A DNA stretch of 64,000 bases from Accumulibacter sp. Lineage in GTDB: Bacteria > Pseudomonadota > Gammaproteobacteria > Burkholderiales > Rhodocyclaceae. The first letter of the stretch is position 1; every line of letters begins with the position of its first letter. A program made the translations under genes and the position numbers. Below are positions 1 to 8,565 of the stretch, piece after piece. The notes under the pieces were generated by a model. The model ran no database searches and was not told where the DNA came from. It was given only the letters and a program-made list of their open reading frames with translations. The stretch spans positions 1 through 64,000 of the forward strand of contig NZ_JAMTDX010000083.1 in the NCBI RefSeq assembly GCF_023806625.1. Direction: 5' to 3'.

Positions 1-68
1 CCCTGCCCAGGGCTTTCATGGTCGGGGGCGAGTGGGCCCACTCATGATTGGTTAGCTTGAGCGGCTAC

Positions 69-1192
69 TCAGTGGCCAAAGTTCGGGCTAGCGGCGAAGG
101 TCTGTGAGCGCCTGACGAAACCACTGCCGCCGAGCACCAGACCGAGCGTGACCGACGGACAGTCGCTGCGCTTCTCCTTCGACCGTCCGCGCCTGGCCTG
201 GCGATTCGCGCCGGCGGGGCCTGCGAAGCAGGTGTTGATCAGGTCCGCGGGCGCCAGCTGGCGAACGATGTGCTGCACCGAGGCGAAGTTGGCGTTGCCC
301 GCTGGTGGCACGCCGTACCGCCAGCGCTTGTCGCTCGCCAAGCGCTCGCCGTCCCGGTCGGAGATGTTGAAGGGCGGGTTGGCGAGGATGAAGTCGGCCT
401 TCAGGTCCGCGTGGCGGTCGTTGTGGAAGGTGTCGCCGTGCGCGATCTGGTCGCTGTCGATGTTGCGTAGGCCAAGGTTCATGCGCGCCAGGGGCCAGTC
501 GGTGTACTTCGACTCCTGGCCGTAGATCGAGATGTCGGCCCTGGCCTTTGCGCGGGTGTTGCCCCGTGGCCGTTGCCCTTGGCCTGGGCGCGGATGAACG
601 CCACCGACTGCACAAACATGTCCGAGGAGCTGCAGAAGGGGTCGTAAACCCGGCCGCGGTAGGGCTCGATCATTTCGATCAGCAGCTTGACGACGCAGTG
701 CGGCGTGTAGAACTCGCCGCTCGTCTTGCCCTCGGCGATGGCGAACTGCGAGAGGAAGCATTCGTAGACGCGGCCGAGCGCGTCCTTGGCGCGGCTGGCC
801 TGGTCGCCGACCCTGATGTTGCTGATCAGGTCGATCAGCTGGCCCAGGCGCCGCTTGTCGAGCGCGGGGCGAGCGTAGTCTTTCGGAAGCACGCCCTTGA
901 GCGCCGGATTGTCGCGCTCGATGCCGGCCATCGCGTCGTCGACGAGCTGGCCGATGGTGCTCTGGCGCGCTTGGCGCTTCAGGTGCGGCCAGCGCGCCTC
1001 GGGCGGCACCCGGAAGATGCTCTGGGCGCGGTACTCGTCGGGGTCTTCGGGGTCTGCCCCTTCAGCCGTCTCCGCCAGCAGAGCGGCGTGCCTTTCCTCG
1101 AAGGCGTCGGAGATGTACTTGAGGAACAAGAGGCCCAAGCAGACGTGCTTGGACTCGGTGGCGTCCATGCTGCCGCGCAGCGTGTCGGCCAT
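69..1192 (-). pseudogene. hsdM: Frameshifted, 3'-truncated type I restriction-modification methylase (HsdM)
   Basis: HsdM would be the N6-adenine methylase subunit of a type I restriction system. The N-terminal part (479-1192) reads as an HsdM helical domain with [15 protein letters not shown] and [14 protein letters not shown], then a decayed SAM motif [11 protein letters not shown] where DPCCGSGGMF is usual. The frame is lost near 555-575. The continuation lies in the next frame (69 to about 560) with [16 protein letters not shown] and the catalytic ANPPFNISD. Homology stops after QHIVRQLAP (about 240), where the frame runs into a transposase-like tail. The C-terminal third is missing and no hsdS or hsdR follows, so this is almost certainly a non-functional remnant. 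Confidence 0.85.
72..240 (-). mobile_element. Transposase-like fragment (IS1634/IS4-type) fused to the hsdM remnant
   Basis: The tail of the reading frame joined to the hsdM remnant contains DLINTCFAG, GRSKEKRSDCP and VTLGLVLGGSGFVRRSQTFA. From memory of the family these resemble the internal DLTNTYFEG...GHSKEKRSDCP...LVLDGSGFPRRS stretch of IS1634-type DDE transposases. Only about 50 residues remain, and the usual LD of LVLD is replaced by LG. No terminal inverted repeats are visible. The stop at 69-71 leaves a short non-homologous end. It is probably the scar of an insertion and deletion that removed the 3' end of hsdM. The family assignment comes from memory of motifs and has not been searched. 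Confidence 0.5.
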
Positions 1193-1271
1193 CGGCCAGA
1201 GCCGAGTTCAGTGTAGCCGACCGTTGCGTCGCCGGCGCTTCCGCCAGACTTCCTCCTCGTGGTTCTTGCCC

Positions 1272-1667
1272 TTACACGTCTTCTTGCCCCGCTCCAGACC
1301 ACCGCCTCGCGAAATCGAAACTCGATTGCCTGTGCTGGCGGATCGACAGCTGTACGGTGGCGTTCGTCCTGTCCTCGGCGTACAGGATCAGGTAGTCATC
1401 GCTGCCCAGTACCTGCAGGCCGTCGGCCGCACTCGCGGGCAGCTCGCCGAGCTGCGCGATCGCTTCGGCGGACTGCGGTGGTTGGTCCAGGTAGCGCCGG
1501 CCGATGTGCGAAAAAGGCCGCAGGTTGGGGATGACCGTGCCCCGCAGCGTCGCCAGCAGCGCGTCGCAGGCGTCTGGCGCGTCGGTTTCCGCGAGCAAGG
1601 CTTCGCTGGATTCCAGCCGTTCCAGGAAGCTCGCGGTCAGCTCGACCCGGTAGACCGGATCAGCCAC
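1272..1667 (-). CDS. RelE/ParE-superfamily toxin-like protein, apparently orphan
   Basis: This 131-residue protein starts at a GTG. It has the pattern of plasmid-stabilisation type II toxins: an N-terminal helix pair (TASFLERLESSEALLAE), a central PNLRPFSHIGRRYLDQPP and a C-terminal beta strand YLILYAEDRTNATVQLSIRQ that forms the RNase or gyrase-inhibitor core of the fold. Such toxins are normally neutralised by a co-transcribed antitoxin. None is obvious here; the only ORF overlapping the start is 26 codons long (1660-1737). It lies between the broken hsdM and ppk1 on the same strand, in what looks like a degraded accessory patch. Whether it is active is unknown. Confidence 0.65.
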   Translation of the reverse strand: MADPVYRVELTASFLERLESSEALLAETDAPDACDALLATLRGTVIPNLRPFSHIGRRYLDQPPQSAEAIAQLGELPASAADGLQVLGSDDYLILYAEDRTNATVQLSIRQHRQSSFDFARRWSGAGQEDV

Positions 1668-1737
1668 GCCTTGCGGCCCGGGACGGCGACTTCCTCGCCG
1701 CGGCGCGCGGGGCGCTTGGGTTCGACGATCCAGTCAT
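1660..1737 (-). other. 26-codon ORF overlapping the toxin start (possible antitoxin remnant)
   Basis: An ATG at 1737 opens a 25-residue, Arg/Ala/Ser-rich frame whose stop overlaps the GTG start of the toxin by 8 bases, the arrangement expected for an antitoxin-toxin pair. It is far shorter than a usual antitoxin (70-100 residues) and has no recognisable DNA-binding motif. It could be the 3' stub of a deleted antitoxin or simply chance. Confidence 0.2.
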
Positions 1738-1832
1738 GTCTCGTCGTTCGCTTGCGGAGGGAAGGGACCCGTCCCCTCCCTTGCCTGGCGCCGTGCATCC
1801 TGGCCTGCTCGCGACGATTTCTTCACGACCTC

Positions 1833-3953
1833 TCAGGCCTTGAGCAGTTCGATGAGTTCTTCCTGCGAACAGTGCGGGCTCGTCCGCGAGCCCCGCCGCT
1901 GGTGGTAGACGCCGTCGGCGCCGAGGTCCCAGGCGAGCGTGTTGTCGTTGAGGTAGACCTGCAGGCCTTCGCTGATCACCCGCCGCTTGAGCTTGCGGTC
2001 GAGAACCGGGAAGGCGAGTTCGATACGCCGGAAGAAGTTGCGCTCCATCCAGTCTGAGCTCGACAGATAGAGTCTTTCCTCGCCGCCAGCATAGAAATAG
2101 AAGACACGGTGGTGTTCGAGCTGGCGGCCGATGATCGAGCGAACGGTGATGTTCTCCGACAGGCCCTTGACTCCGGCGCGCAGGCCGCACACCCCGCGAA
2201 CGATCAGGTCGATCTTGACGCCCGCCTGAGAGGCTTCGTAGAGCGTGGCGATGGTCTCCGGTTCGAGCAGCGAGTTCATCTTGGCGATGATTCGCGAGCG
2301 CTTGCCGGCACGCGCAGCTTCCGCTTCGGCGCGGATCGCCGCCACGACGTTCGGCTGCAGCGTGAAGGGCGCCTGCCAGAGGTGCTTGAGGGTCTGCGCG
2401 CGACCGAGGCCGGTGAGCTGCTTGAAGACCTCGTTGGTGTCGGCGCCGATTTCCTCGTTGCAGGTCAGCAGACCGAAGTCGGAGTACAGGCGGGCAGTTT
2501 TCGGATGATAGTTGCCGGTGCCGAGGTGCACGTAGCGGCGCAGGACGCTGCTGCCAGCCTTGCTTTCCTCGCGGCGGACGATCATCAGCATCTTGGCGTG
2601 AGTCTTGTAGCCGACGACACCGTAGACGACGTGTGCGCCAACCTCCTCGAGCCTGGTCGCCCAGCCGATGTTGGCCTCCTCGTCGAAGCGGGCCATCAGC
2701 TCGACGACGACGGTCACGTCCTTGCCGTTCTGCGCCGCGCGCAGCAGCGACTGCATGAGCACCGAGTCGGTTCCGGTGCGGTAGACGGTCATCTTGATCG
2801 CCACGACCTGGGGATCGACGGCCGACTGTTCGAGCAGGTCGATCACCGGGTTGAAGCTCTGGTACGGGTGGTGCAGCAGGATGTCGCCGGCGCGGATGCT
2901 GTCGAAAATGCACTGGCACTTCTGCAGCGACTTCGGGATTCCCGGGGTAAACGGGACGAACTTGAGATCGTTGCGCAGCACCCAGTCGGGGACCTGCATC
3001 AGGCGGACCAGATTGACCGGACCGGCGACCCGGTAAAGGTCGGTCTCGGTCAGGTTGAACTGGCCGAGCAGGAACTGGGTCATCGCATCCGAGCAACTGT
3101 TGGCGACTTCGAGACGAACGGCGTCGCCGAAGTGGCGCTGGGGCAATTCGCCCTGGATCTTGGCGCGCAGGTTCTTGACTTCCTCCTCGTCGACGAAGAG
3201 GTTGCTGTTGCGGGTGACCCGGAACTGGTAACAGCCGAGAACCTTCATGCCAGCGAACAGTTCGCCGACGAACTCGTGGACGATCGACGACAGGAAGACG
3301 AAAGCGTACTCGCACTCGCCGAGTTCGCGGGGCAGGCGGATGACCCGTGGCAGTACGCGTGGCGCCTGGACGATGGCCGCGCCCGAACTCCGCCCGAAAG
3401 CGTCGCGACCTTCGAGTTCGACGGCAAAGTTGAGGCTCTTGTTGAGCACGCGCGGAAACGGGTGTGAGGGATCGAGCCCGATCGGTGTAATCACCGGCAT
3501 CACTTCACGGAAGAAGAAGTCGCGGATCCATTCGCGCTGCTCTACGTTCCAGTCCGACCGCTTGAGGAAGCGGATGCCTTCGGATGCGAGCGCCGGGAGG
3601 ATTTCCTCGTTGAGCAGCGCATACTGTTCCTTGATCAGGGCGCGCGTTTCGTCGCTGACCATCCGGTACACTTCCTGGGCAGTTTTGCCGTCGGTGGTGA
3701 TCGCGACCGACCCGAGCTTGATCTGCTCCTTGACTCCGGCGAGGCGAATCTCGAAGAACTCGTCGAGGTTGCTGCTGACGATGCACAGGAAGCGCAGACG
3801 TTCGAGGAGTGGCGTCCGCGGGTTCCTCGCCTGCCACAGAACACGTCGCTGGAAAGCCAGCAGGCTCATCTCACGATTCTGGAAGTACTCCGGAGGAAAG
3901 CTCGCCGGGGCCTGTCGGGCCGGGGCTTCGCTGGTCGTGGCGACTAGGTTCAT
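1833..3953 (-). CDS. ppk1: Polyphosphate kinase 1
   Basis: PPK1 reversibly transfers the gamma phosphate of ATP onto polyphosphate through a phosphohistidine. The 706-residue product matches the family length. It carries the N-terminal SSNLDEFFEIRLAGVKEQ, the HHPYQSFNPV motif, AIKMTVYRT, the active-site YVHLGTGNYHP containing the phosphorylated histidine, and the C-terminal ARG block RRIELAFPVLD. I chose the ATG at 3953 (MNLVATTSEAP); the open frame extends to 4175 but that extension is low-complexity and crosses the spacer toward ppx. It is transcribed divergently from ppx across 220 bp, unlike the ppk-ppx operon of E. coli. In polyphosphate-accumulating bacteria this enzyme makes the storage polymer. 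Confidence 0.97.
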   Translation of the reverse strand: MNLVATTSEAPARQAPASFPPEYFQNREMSLLAFQRRVLWQARNPRTPLLERLRFLCIVSSNLDEFFEIRLAGVKEQIKLGSVAITTDGKTAQEVYRMVSDETRALIKEQYALLNEEILPALASEGIRFLKRSDWNVEQREWIRDFFFREVMPVITPIGLDPSHPFPRVLNKSLNFAVELEGRDAFGRSSGAAIVQAPRVLPRVIRLPRELGECEYAFVFLSSIVHEFVGELFAGMKVLGCYQFRVTRNSNLFVDEEEVKNLRAKIQGELPQRHFGDAVRLEVANSCSDAMTQFLLGQFNLTETDLYRVAGPVNLVRLMQVPDWVLRNDLKFVPFTPGIPKSLQKCQCIFDSIRAGDILLHHPYQSFNPVIDLLEQSAVDPQVVAIKMTVYRTGTDSVLMQSLLRAAQNGKDVTVVVELMARFDEEANIGWATRLEEVGAHVVYGVVGYKTHAKMLMIVRREESKAGSSVLRRYVHLGTGNYHPKTARLYSDFGLLTCNEEIGADTNEVFKQLTGLGRAQTLKHLWQAPFTLQPNVVAAIRAEAEAARAGKRSRIIAKMNSLLEPETIATLYEASQAGVKIDLIVRGVCGLRAGVKGLSENITVRSIIGRQLEHHRVFYFYAGGEERLYLSSSDWMERNFFRRIELAFPVLDRKLKRRVISEGLQVYLNDNTLAWDLGADGVYHQRRGSRTSPHCSQEELIELLKA

Positions 3954-4173
3954 GGTTCGTTCCGTCAGAAGAGATTGATCTGGAAATCCGTCCAGGCGAG
4001 GAGAAATATTACACCGATCACCCGTGCGTCGACCCGCTCGATGACGATTGCGTGTCTGCCGGCAGGTTGGCAGGTCGGCGCTCGCCGGTCCGGGGTGGGG
4101 TGCCAGTACGGTTGCCGGCGGTGGTAAGATAGCGATCCAGACAGAGGACCGCGGGTCCGCGGAACAGACTGCC
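3954..4173. promoter_or_regulatory. Divergent ppk1/ppx intergenic control region
   Basis: This 220-bp spacer must carry the promoters of both ppk1 (leftward) and ppx (rightward). A TAATAT hexamer on the minus strand (4011-4006) and a TAAGAT on the plus strand (4125-4130) could be -10 elements, but neither has a good -35 at the right distance. A 10-bp palindrome CTGCCGGCAG lies at 4056-4065 and a GGACC-GCG-GGTCC palindrome at 4146-4158, just before the ppx start. I saw no convincing Pho box. Confidence 0.5.
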
Positions 4174-5706
4174 ATGAGTTACGAACTGATTGCCGGTGTC
4201 GATCTGGGATCGAACAGCTTTCGCCTGCAGGTCGGCCGTATCGTCGGGGACCGGATACACCCGCTCGACTATCTCAAGGAGACCGTCCGGCTGGGCTCCG
4301 GCCTGACGCGCGAGAAACTCCTCGACCACGCGTCGCAACAGCGCGCTTTCGAAGCCCTGCGGCGCTTCGGTGAGCGCCTACGGGGATTCGACCCGGAAAC
4401 GGTGCGTGCCGTGAGCACCGACGCGATGCGCGTGGCGAGGAACGCCCACATGGTCCTGCAGCAGGCCGAGGCGGCTCTCGGCTTTCCGATCGAGGTGATC
4501 GGCGGGCGTGAAGAGGCGCGACTGATCTACATCGGTGCCGCGAATGCCCTGCCAGCGGCTGCGCATCGCCGCCTGGTCGTCGACATCGGCGGCGGCTCGA
4601 CCGAGTTCATCATTGGCGAAGGGGCCGAGCCCTTGATGATGGAATCGCTGTTCATGGGCGGAATCAGCTATCGCCAGCGCTTCTTCCCGGAAGGCCGGGT
4701 CGACAAGAAGCGCTTCTACGCCGCCGAGGTGGCTGCCGCGCGCGAGATCGAGGCGATTGCTGCCGACTATCAGCGTTTCGGCTGGGAGGAGGCGGTCGGA
4801 TCGTCCGGTTCGGCTCAGGAACTCGCCGAGATCATCGAGAGCAACGGTCTGAACCCTGAAGGACTGAACGGGATCACTCGCGAGGGATTGGCGAGCCTGC
4901 GCCAGCTGATCATCCGGGCGGGCTCGGCGGAGGCCATGAAGCTCGAGGCGATGCGCGCCGACCGTCTGCCGATCCTTCCCGGCACCCTGGCGATCATGTC
5001 GGCGGTCTTCTCCGAACTGGGAATCGAGCGGATGACGTACTCCGACGGCGCGCTTCCTCTCGGCGTGCTCTACGATCTGCTCGGACGTTTCGAGCATCAT
5101 GACACCCGCGACGAAACGGTCGTCCAGTTCCGGACGCGTTACCAGGTCGACGCCAGCCAGGTCCGGCGTGTCGAACGCACGGCGCTGCTGCTGCTCGGGC
5201 AACTGATCAGGCTCGATTCTCCGGAACACGAGAACGACGTGCACTTCCTGCGCTGGGCGGTATCGCTGCACGAAATCGGCGTTTCCGTCGCCCACACCGA
5301 GTTCCACAAGCACGGTGCGTACATCATCAGCCACGCCGACATGCCGGGTTTCTCGAAGCGCGATCAGGCCCGGCTTGCGCTGCTCGTCCTCGGGCAGCGC
5401 GGCAAGCTGCAGAAGCTCGCGTCGATGCCGGCCGGCGATCCGAACTGGCGACTGATTTTCTGTCTGCGCCTCGCCGTTTTGCTGCATCGCCCGCGTGATG
5501 ATCAGCCGTTGCCCGAACTGTCGGTCAGGGAGTCGGCGGTCGGTTTCCAGATCGACGTGCCTTCCGGCTGGCCGGACGCCAACCCGATCACCGCTGCTGC
5601 GCTCGGTGACGAGGCGCTTCTCTGGCGGCGGATCGGCATCAGGTTGCGCGTCCGGGCCGTGCCCGCCGACGCTGCCGTGCAACCGGAGCTCTTGCAGAAG
5701 GCCTGA
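4174..5706 (+). CDS. ppx: Exopolyphosphatase (Ppx/GppA family)
   Basis: Ppx releases orthophosphate from the ends of polyphosphate; GppA relatives hydrolyse pppGpp. The 510-residue protein begins with the ASKHA-fold phosphate loop AGVDLGSNSFRLQVG and has the second glycine loop VVDIGGGSTEFIIG near residue 140 and SSGSAQEL near residue 210. A C-terminal HD-like region follows (WAVSLHEIGVSVAHTEFHKHGAYI). The ATG at 4174 was chosen because the longer frame has no similarity upstream. It is divergent from ppk1 and 11 bases upstream of the MlaE-like permease gene, so it may be co-transcribed with the lipid transporter. Length and context favour polyphosphate over pppGpp as the main substrate, but sequence alone does not settle this. 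Confidence 0.95.
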   Translation: MSYELIAGVDLGSNSFRLQVGRIVGDRIHPLDYLKETVRLGSGLTREKLLDHASQQRAFEALRRFGERLRGFDPETVRAVSTDAMRVARNAHMVLQQAEAALGFPIEVIGGREEARLIYIGAANALPAAAHRRLVVDIGGGSTEFIIGEGAEPLMMESLFMGGISYRQRFFPEGRVDKKRFYAAEVAAAREIEAIAADYQRFGWEEAVGSSGSAQELAEIIESNGLNPEGLNGITREGLASLRQLIIRAGSAEAMKLEAMRADRLPILPGTLAIMSAVFSELGIERMTYSDGALPLGVLYDLLGRFEHHDTRDETVVQFRTRYQVDASQVRRVERTALLLLGQLIRLDSPEHENDVHFLRWAVSLHEIGVSVAHTEFHKHGAYIISHADMPGFSKRDQARLALLVLGQRGKLQKLASMPAGDPNWRLIFCLRLAVLLHRPRDDQPLPELSVRESAVGFQIDVPSGWPDANPITAAALGDEALLWRRIGIRLRVRAVPADAAVQPELLQKA

Positions 5707-5717
5707 TCGGGAAACGG

Positions 5718-6833
5718 ATGTCGCTGGCGGCCATCGAAACCGTCGAGCAGGCCGGCGGGCTTCAGGTCCTGCTCTCGGGGGACTGGACTCTGGCGACGAT
5801 GCCCGAGCCGCTCTCCAGCCTCGAAGCGCGCCTCCGCGAGATCGGAGCGGGGGCAAAGGCGTGGGACCTCCGTCCGATATCGCGCCTGGACAGCGCGGGC
5901 GCGATCGTCGTCTGGCGGGCCTGGGGCCGTTGCTGGCCGGCTGCGCTCGCCGTGTCGACCGAGCATCGATCGCTCCTCGAACGCGTCGTGGCGATTCGCG
6001 TCGAGCGCAAGGAGGCCGGATCGCGCGCTGCGCGGCCAGGCCTGGTTTTCCTCGGCGAGCAGGCGCTGGCCGCTCTGGATCATTTTGCCGGTCTGCTCGG
6101 ACTGCTCGGACAGGGGGTTCTCGACCTCGCCTATCTCGCGCGACAGCCGGCCCAAATCCCCTGGCGAGAGTTCTCGGCGAACGTCTACAAGGCCGGCGCC
6201 CTGGCCTTGCCGGTGACCGCGCTGATCGGCTTCCTGATCGGCATCGTCCTTTCCTATCTTTCCGCCCTACAGTTGAAGACCTTCGGTGCCGACGTCTTCA
6301 TCGTCAATCTTCTCGGTATCAGCATCGTCCGCGAACTGGGCCCGGTTCTCGTCGCGGTACTCGTCGCCGGCCGATCGGGGTCGGCGATGACGGCGCAGAT
6401 CGGCGTCATGCGGGTGACCGAAGAGATCGACGCGCTGGCCACGATGGGCGTCTCGCGCAGCCAGCGTCTCGTTCTGCCAAAAGTGCTCGCACTGGCCGTG
6501 ACCATGCCGTTGCTGGTCGTCTGGTGTTCGGCGGCCGGACTGGTCGGCGGCATGGTCTCGGCGAAGCTGCAGATGGGGCTGTCTTACGCCTTCTTCATCG
6601 ACACGCTGTCGCGGGTCGTGCCGGTGGCCAACGTCTGGATCGGCGTTGGCAAGGGGGTTGCGTTCGGTTTTCTGATCGCCCTGATCGCCTGCCATTTCGG
6701 GTTGCGTGTCCGCCCGAACACGGAAAGCCTGTCCTCGCGAACGACCACCTCGGTGGTCACCTCGATCACCGTGGTGATCCTCGTCGACGCGGTGTTCGCG
6801 ATTCTCACGCGCAACGTGGGGATCCCCTTTTGA
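5718..6833 (+). CDS. MlaE-type ABC permease with N-terminal STAS-like domain
   Basis: This is the membrane permease of an MCE lipid transporter, moving phospholipid or other lipids between inner and outer membrane. The 371 residues split into about 110 cytoplasmic residues with a STAS-like core (DLRPISRLDSAGAIVVW) and a MlaE domain of five or so hydrophobic segments containing TALIGFLIGIVLSY, VRELGPVLVAVLVAGRSGSA and the EEIDAL coupling helix. In E. coli the STAS protein (MlaB) is separate; here it is fused. It starts 11 bases after ppx, and its stop overlaps the TTG start of the ATPase gene, so the four transporter genes are probably one operon. Confidence 0.93.
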   Translation: MSLAAIETVEQAGGLQVLLSGDWTLATMPEPLSSLEARLREIGAGAKAWDLRPISRLDSAGAIVVWRAWGRCWPAALAVSTEHRSLLERVVAIRVERKEAGSRAARPGLVFLGEQALAALDHFAGLLGLLGQGVLDLAYLARQPAQIPWREFSANVYKAGALALPVTALIGFLIGIVLSYLSALQLKTFGADVFIVNLLGISIVRELGPVLVAVLVAGRSGSAMTAQIGVMRVTEEIDALATMGVSRSQRLVLPKVLALAVTMPLLVVWCSAAGLVGGMVSAKLQMGLSYAFFIDTLSRVVPVANVWIGVGKGVAFGFLIALIACHFGLRVRPNTESLSSRTTTSVVTSITVVILVDAVFAILTRNVGIPF

Positions 6834-7627
6834 ATGCACTGGCGAGCGGCGGCCACGCACCCGGTCCGGTGATCGAGATTCGCAATTTGAGCACGCGCTT
6901 CGGCGACATCGTCGTGCACCAGGACATCGATCTCGAACTCGAGCGGGGGCAGGTCCTCGGTCTCGTCGGGGGTTCGGGTAGCGGCAAGACGACGCTCTTG
7001 CGCGAGATCGTCGGGCTGCTGAGACCGAGCGCCGGAACGGTCAGGCTGTTCGGCCAGCCGGTCCTGGATCCCGATCCAGCGCGTCAACGAACGTTGCGTC
7101 GTCGCTTCGGGATGCTCTTCCAGCAGGGGGCGCTCTTTTCGGCGCTCTCCGTCTATGACAATATCGCCTTTCCGCTGCGGGAACTGCGGACTCTCGACGA
7201 AGCGATGATCGGCGAGCTGGTGATGCTCAAGCTGGCCATGGTCGAGCTCGAGGCCCGCCATGCGTGGCTGATGCCGGCCGAGCTCTCGGGGGGGATGACC
7301 AAACGGGTGGCCCTGGCGCGAGCCTTGTCGCTGGAGCCCGAACTGCTCGTCCTCGACGAGCCGACCGCCGGTCTCGATCCGGACCGCAGCGAGAGTTTCG
7401 TCAGGCTGATCAGGATGCTGCAGATGGCGCTCGGCTTCACGGTGGTGATGGTGACTCACGATCCAGAGACGCTGGGGGGGCTGGCCACGCGTTTCGCCGT
7501 CCTCGCCGACCAGCGGATCGTCGCCTTGGGGAGCGCAGCAGACGTGCTCGCGGTAGACCATCCGTTCATTCGCAACTTCTTCGGTTCCGGGCGGGCAGCA
7601 GCGGCGATCGGAAAGGCGGCGGCCTAG
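6830..7627 (+). CDS. MlaF-type ABC transporter ATPase
   Basis: This is the ATP-hydrolysing subunit paired with the MlaE-like permease. It has Walker A GGSGSGKTT, a Q-loop FQQGALFSAL, the signature LSGGMTKRVALARAL, Walker B LLVLDEPTAGLDP and the switch histidine in VMVTHD, all in canonical order over 265 residues. The frame stays open far upstream, but similarity begins at PVIEIRNLSTRFG. The best start is the TTG at 6830, which overlaps the permease stop (TTGA); a GTG at 6869 is the alternative. The variant signature LSGGMTKR is typical of Mla-family ATPases. Confidence 0.93.
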   Translation: MNALASGGHAPGPVIEIRNLSTRFGDIVVHQDIDLELERGQVLGLVGGSGSGKTTLLREIVGLLRPSAGTVRLFGQPVLDPDPARQRTLRRRFGMLFQQGALFSALSVYDNIAFPLRELRTLDEAMIGELVMLKLAMVELEARHAWLMPAELSGGMTKRVALARALSLEPELLVLDEPTAGLDPDRSESFVRLIRMLQMALGFTVVMVTHDPETLGGLATRFAVLADQRIVALGSAADVLAVDHPFIRNFFGSGRAAAAIGKAAA

Positions 7628-7629
7628 CG

Positions 7630-8565
7630 ATGGAAGACCGTTCGCATGCCCTGCTGGCAGGTTTGTTTACGCTTCTTCTCGGTTTGGCTCTGGTCCTGTC
7701 GATCTGGTGGTTCGGAGGCAGCCATGAATCGACGCGCGACTACACGGTGATTTCGAGGCAGAACGTGACCGGCCTGAGCGTCCAGGGCCAGGTCCGTTAC
7801 CGGGGCATCCGGGTGGGCAAGGTCGAGGCCATCGAACTCGACCCCGAGGATGTCCGCAACATCATCATCCGCATCAGCGTAGACAGCTCGCTGCCGCTGA
7901 CCCGAGGAACGACCGCCAGGCTCGGTTATCAGGGGGTCACCGGCATCGCCCACGTGTTGCTCGAAGATGCTGGAAGCAACCCGGAACCTCTGGCCGGTGG
8001 CCAGGGTTCGCCGCCGATCGCCATGCAGCCGTCGCTGGTCGAGGAACTGTCCGAGGCCGGTCCGGCGACTCTCCGGGAAGCGCGAGAGTTCGTCGGCCGA
8101 GCGAGTCAGGTTCTCGACGACGAAAATCGCCGGCATCTGGCGGCGATTCTAGCCCGGCTCGAGGCGACGACCGGCAATGCCAACCAGGTGGCCGTCCAGT
8201 TGCAAGAGGCGCTGTCTCGCGAGAACCTCAAACTGCTCGGTGCGACCCTGAGCCATGCCGAGCGGGCATCGGCGGAACTGGTACCCCTGCTGATCGAGGC
8301 ACGCCGCCTCCTCTCTGGTCTGCAGTCGGTCAGCGCGAGGCTCGATGGCCTGATCGGCGATCCTTCGCCGGAGGGCTTTGGCGCGCTCGCTCCGCGCCTC
8401 AACGAACTCGGCGGAGAATTGTCGGCGACCTCGCGCCAGCTGAACCGGGTTCTGCAGCTGATGGAAGAGTCCCCGCAGAGCTTGCTCTTCGGGCCGCCAC
8501 CTGCAGTTCCCGGTCCGGGCGAGCCAGGCTTCGTTGCCCCGTCGGCGAGCGAGCGAAGCTCATGA
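7630..8565 (+). CDS. MCE-domain protein (MlaD-like)
   Basis: This inner-membrane-anchored periplasmic protein should form a hexameric lipid-binding ring on the transporter. It has an N-terminal membrane segment (residues 8-30, LLAGLFTLLLGLALVLSIWW) followed by one MCE domain with VTGLSVQGQVRYRGIRVGKV and ARLGYQGVTGIAHVLLED. A helical C-terminal half carries ATTGNANQVAVQLQEAL, consistent with a needle or coiled-coil extension. The 311-residue length is that of single-MCE proteins with a long tail. The ATG lies two bases after the ATPase stop, and the end overlaps the lipoprotein start by four bases (ATGA). Confidence 0.93.
   Translation: MEDRSHALLAGLFTLLLGLALVLSIWWFGGSHESTRDYTVISRQNVTGLSVQGQVRYRGIRVGKVEAIELDPEDVRNIIIRISVDSSLPLTRGTTARLGYQGVTGIAHVLLEDAGSNPEPLAGGQGSPPIAMQPSLVEELSEAGPATLREAREFVGRASQVLDDENRRHLAAILARLEATTGNANQVAVQLQEALSRENLKLLGATLSHAERASAELVPLLIEARRLLSGLQSVSARLDGLIGDPSPEGFGALAPRLNELGGELSATSRQLNRVLQLMEESPQSLLFGPPPAVPGPGEPGFVAPSASERSS

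Noticed and set aside
1660-3315. 551-residue open frame antisense-offset within ppk1
   Set aside because: It lies in another frame of the ppk1 region, is extremely Arg/Pro-rich and has no motif; it is a high-GC shadow of ppk1.
4101-4130. GCCAGT/TAAGAT as ppx promoter
   Set aside because: The -10 is acceptable, but the -35 matches poorly; listed only as part of the intergenic region.
3954-4173. Pho box upstream of ppk1 or ppx
   Set aside because: No CTGTCAT-type direct repeats with 11-bp spacing are visible on either strand.
4378-5856. 492-residue open frame on the minus strand over ppx
   Set aside because: Runs entirely antisense to the clearly coding ppx and has no recognisable domain; typical GC-codon shadow.
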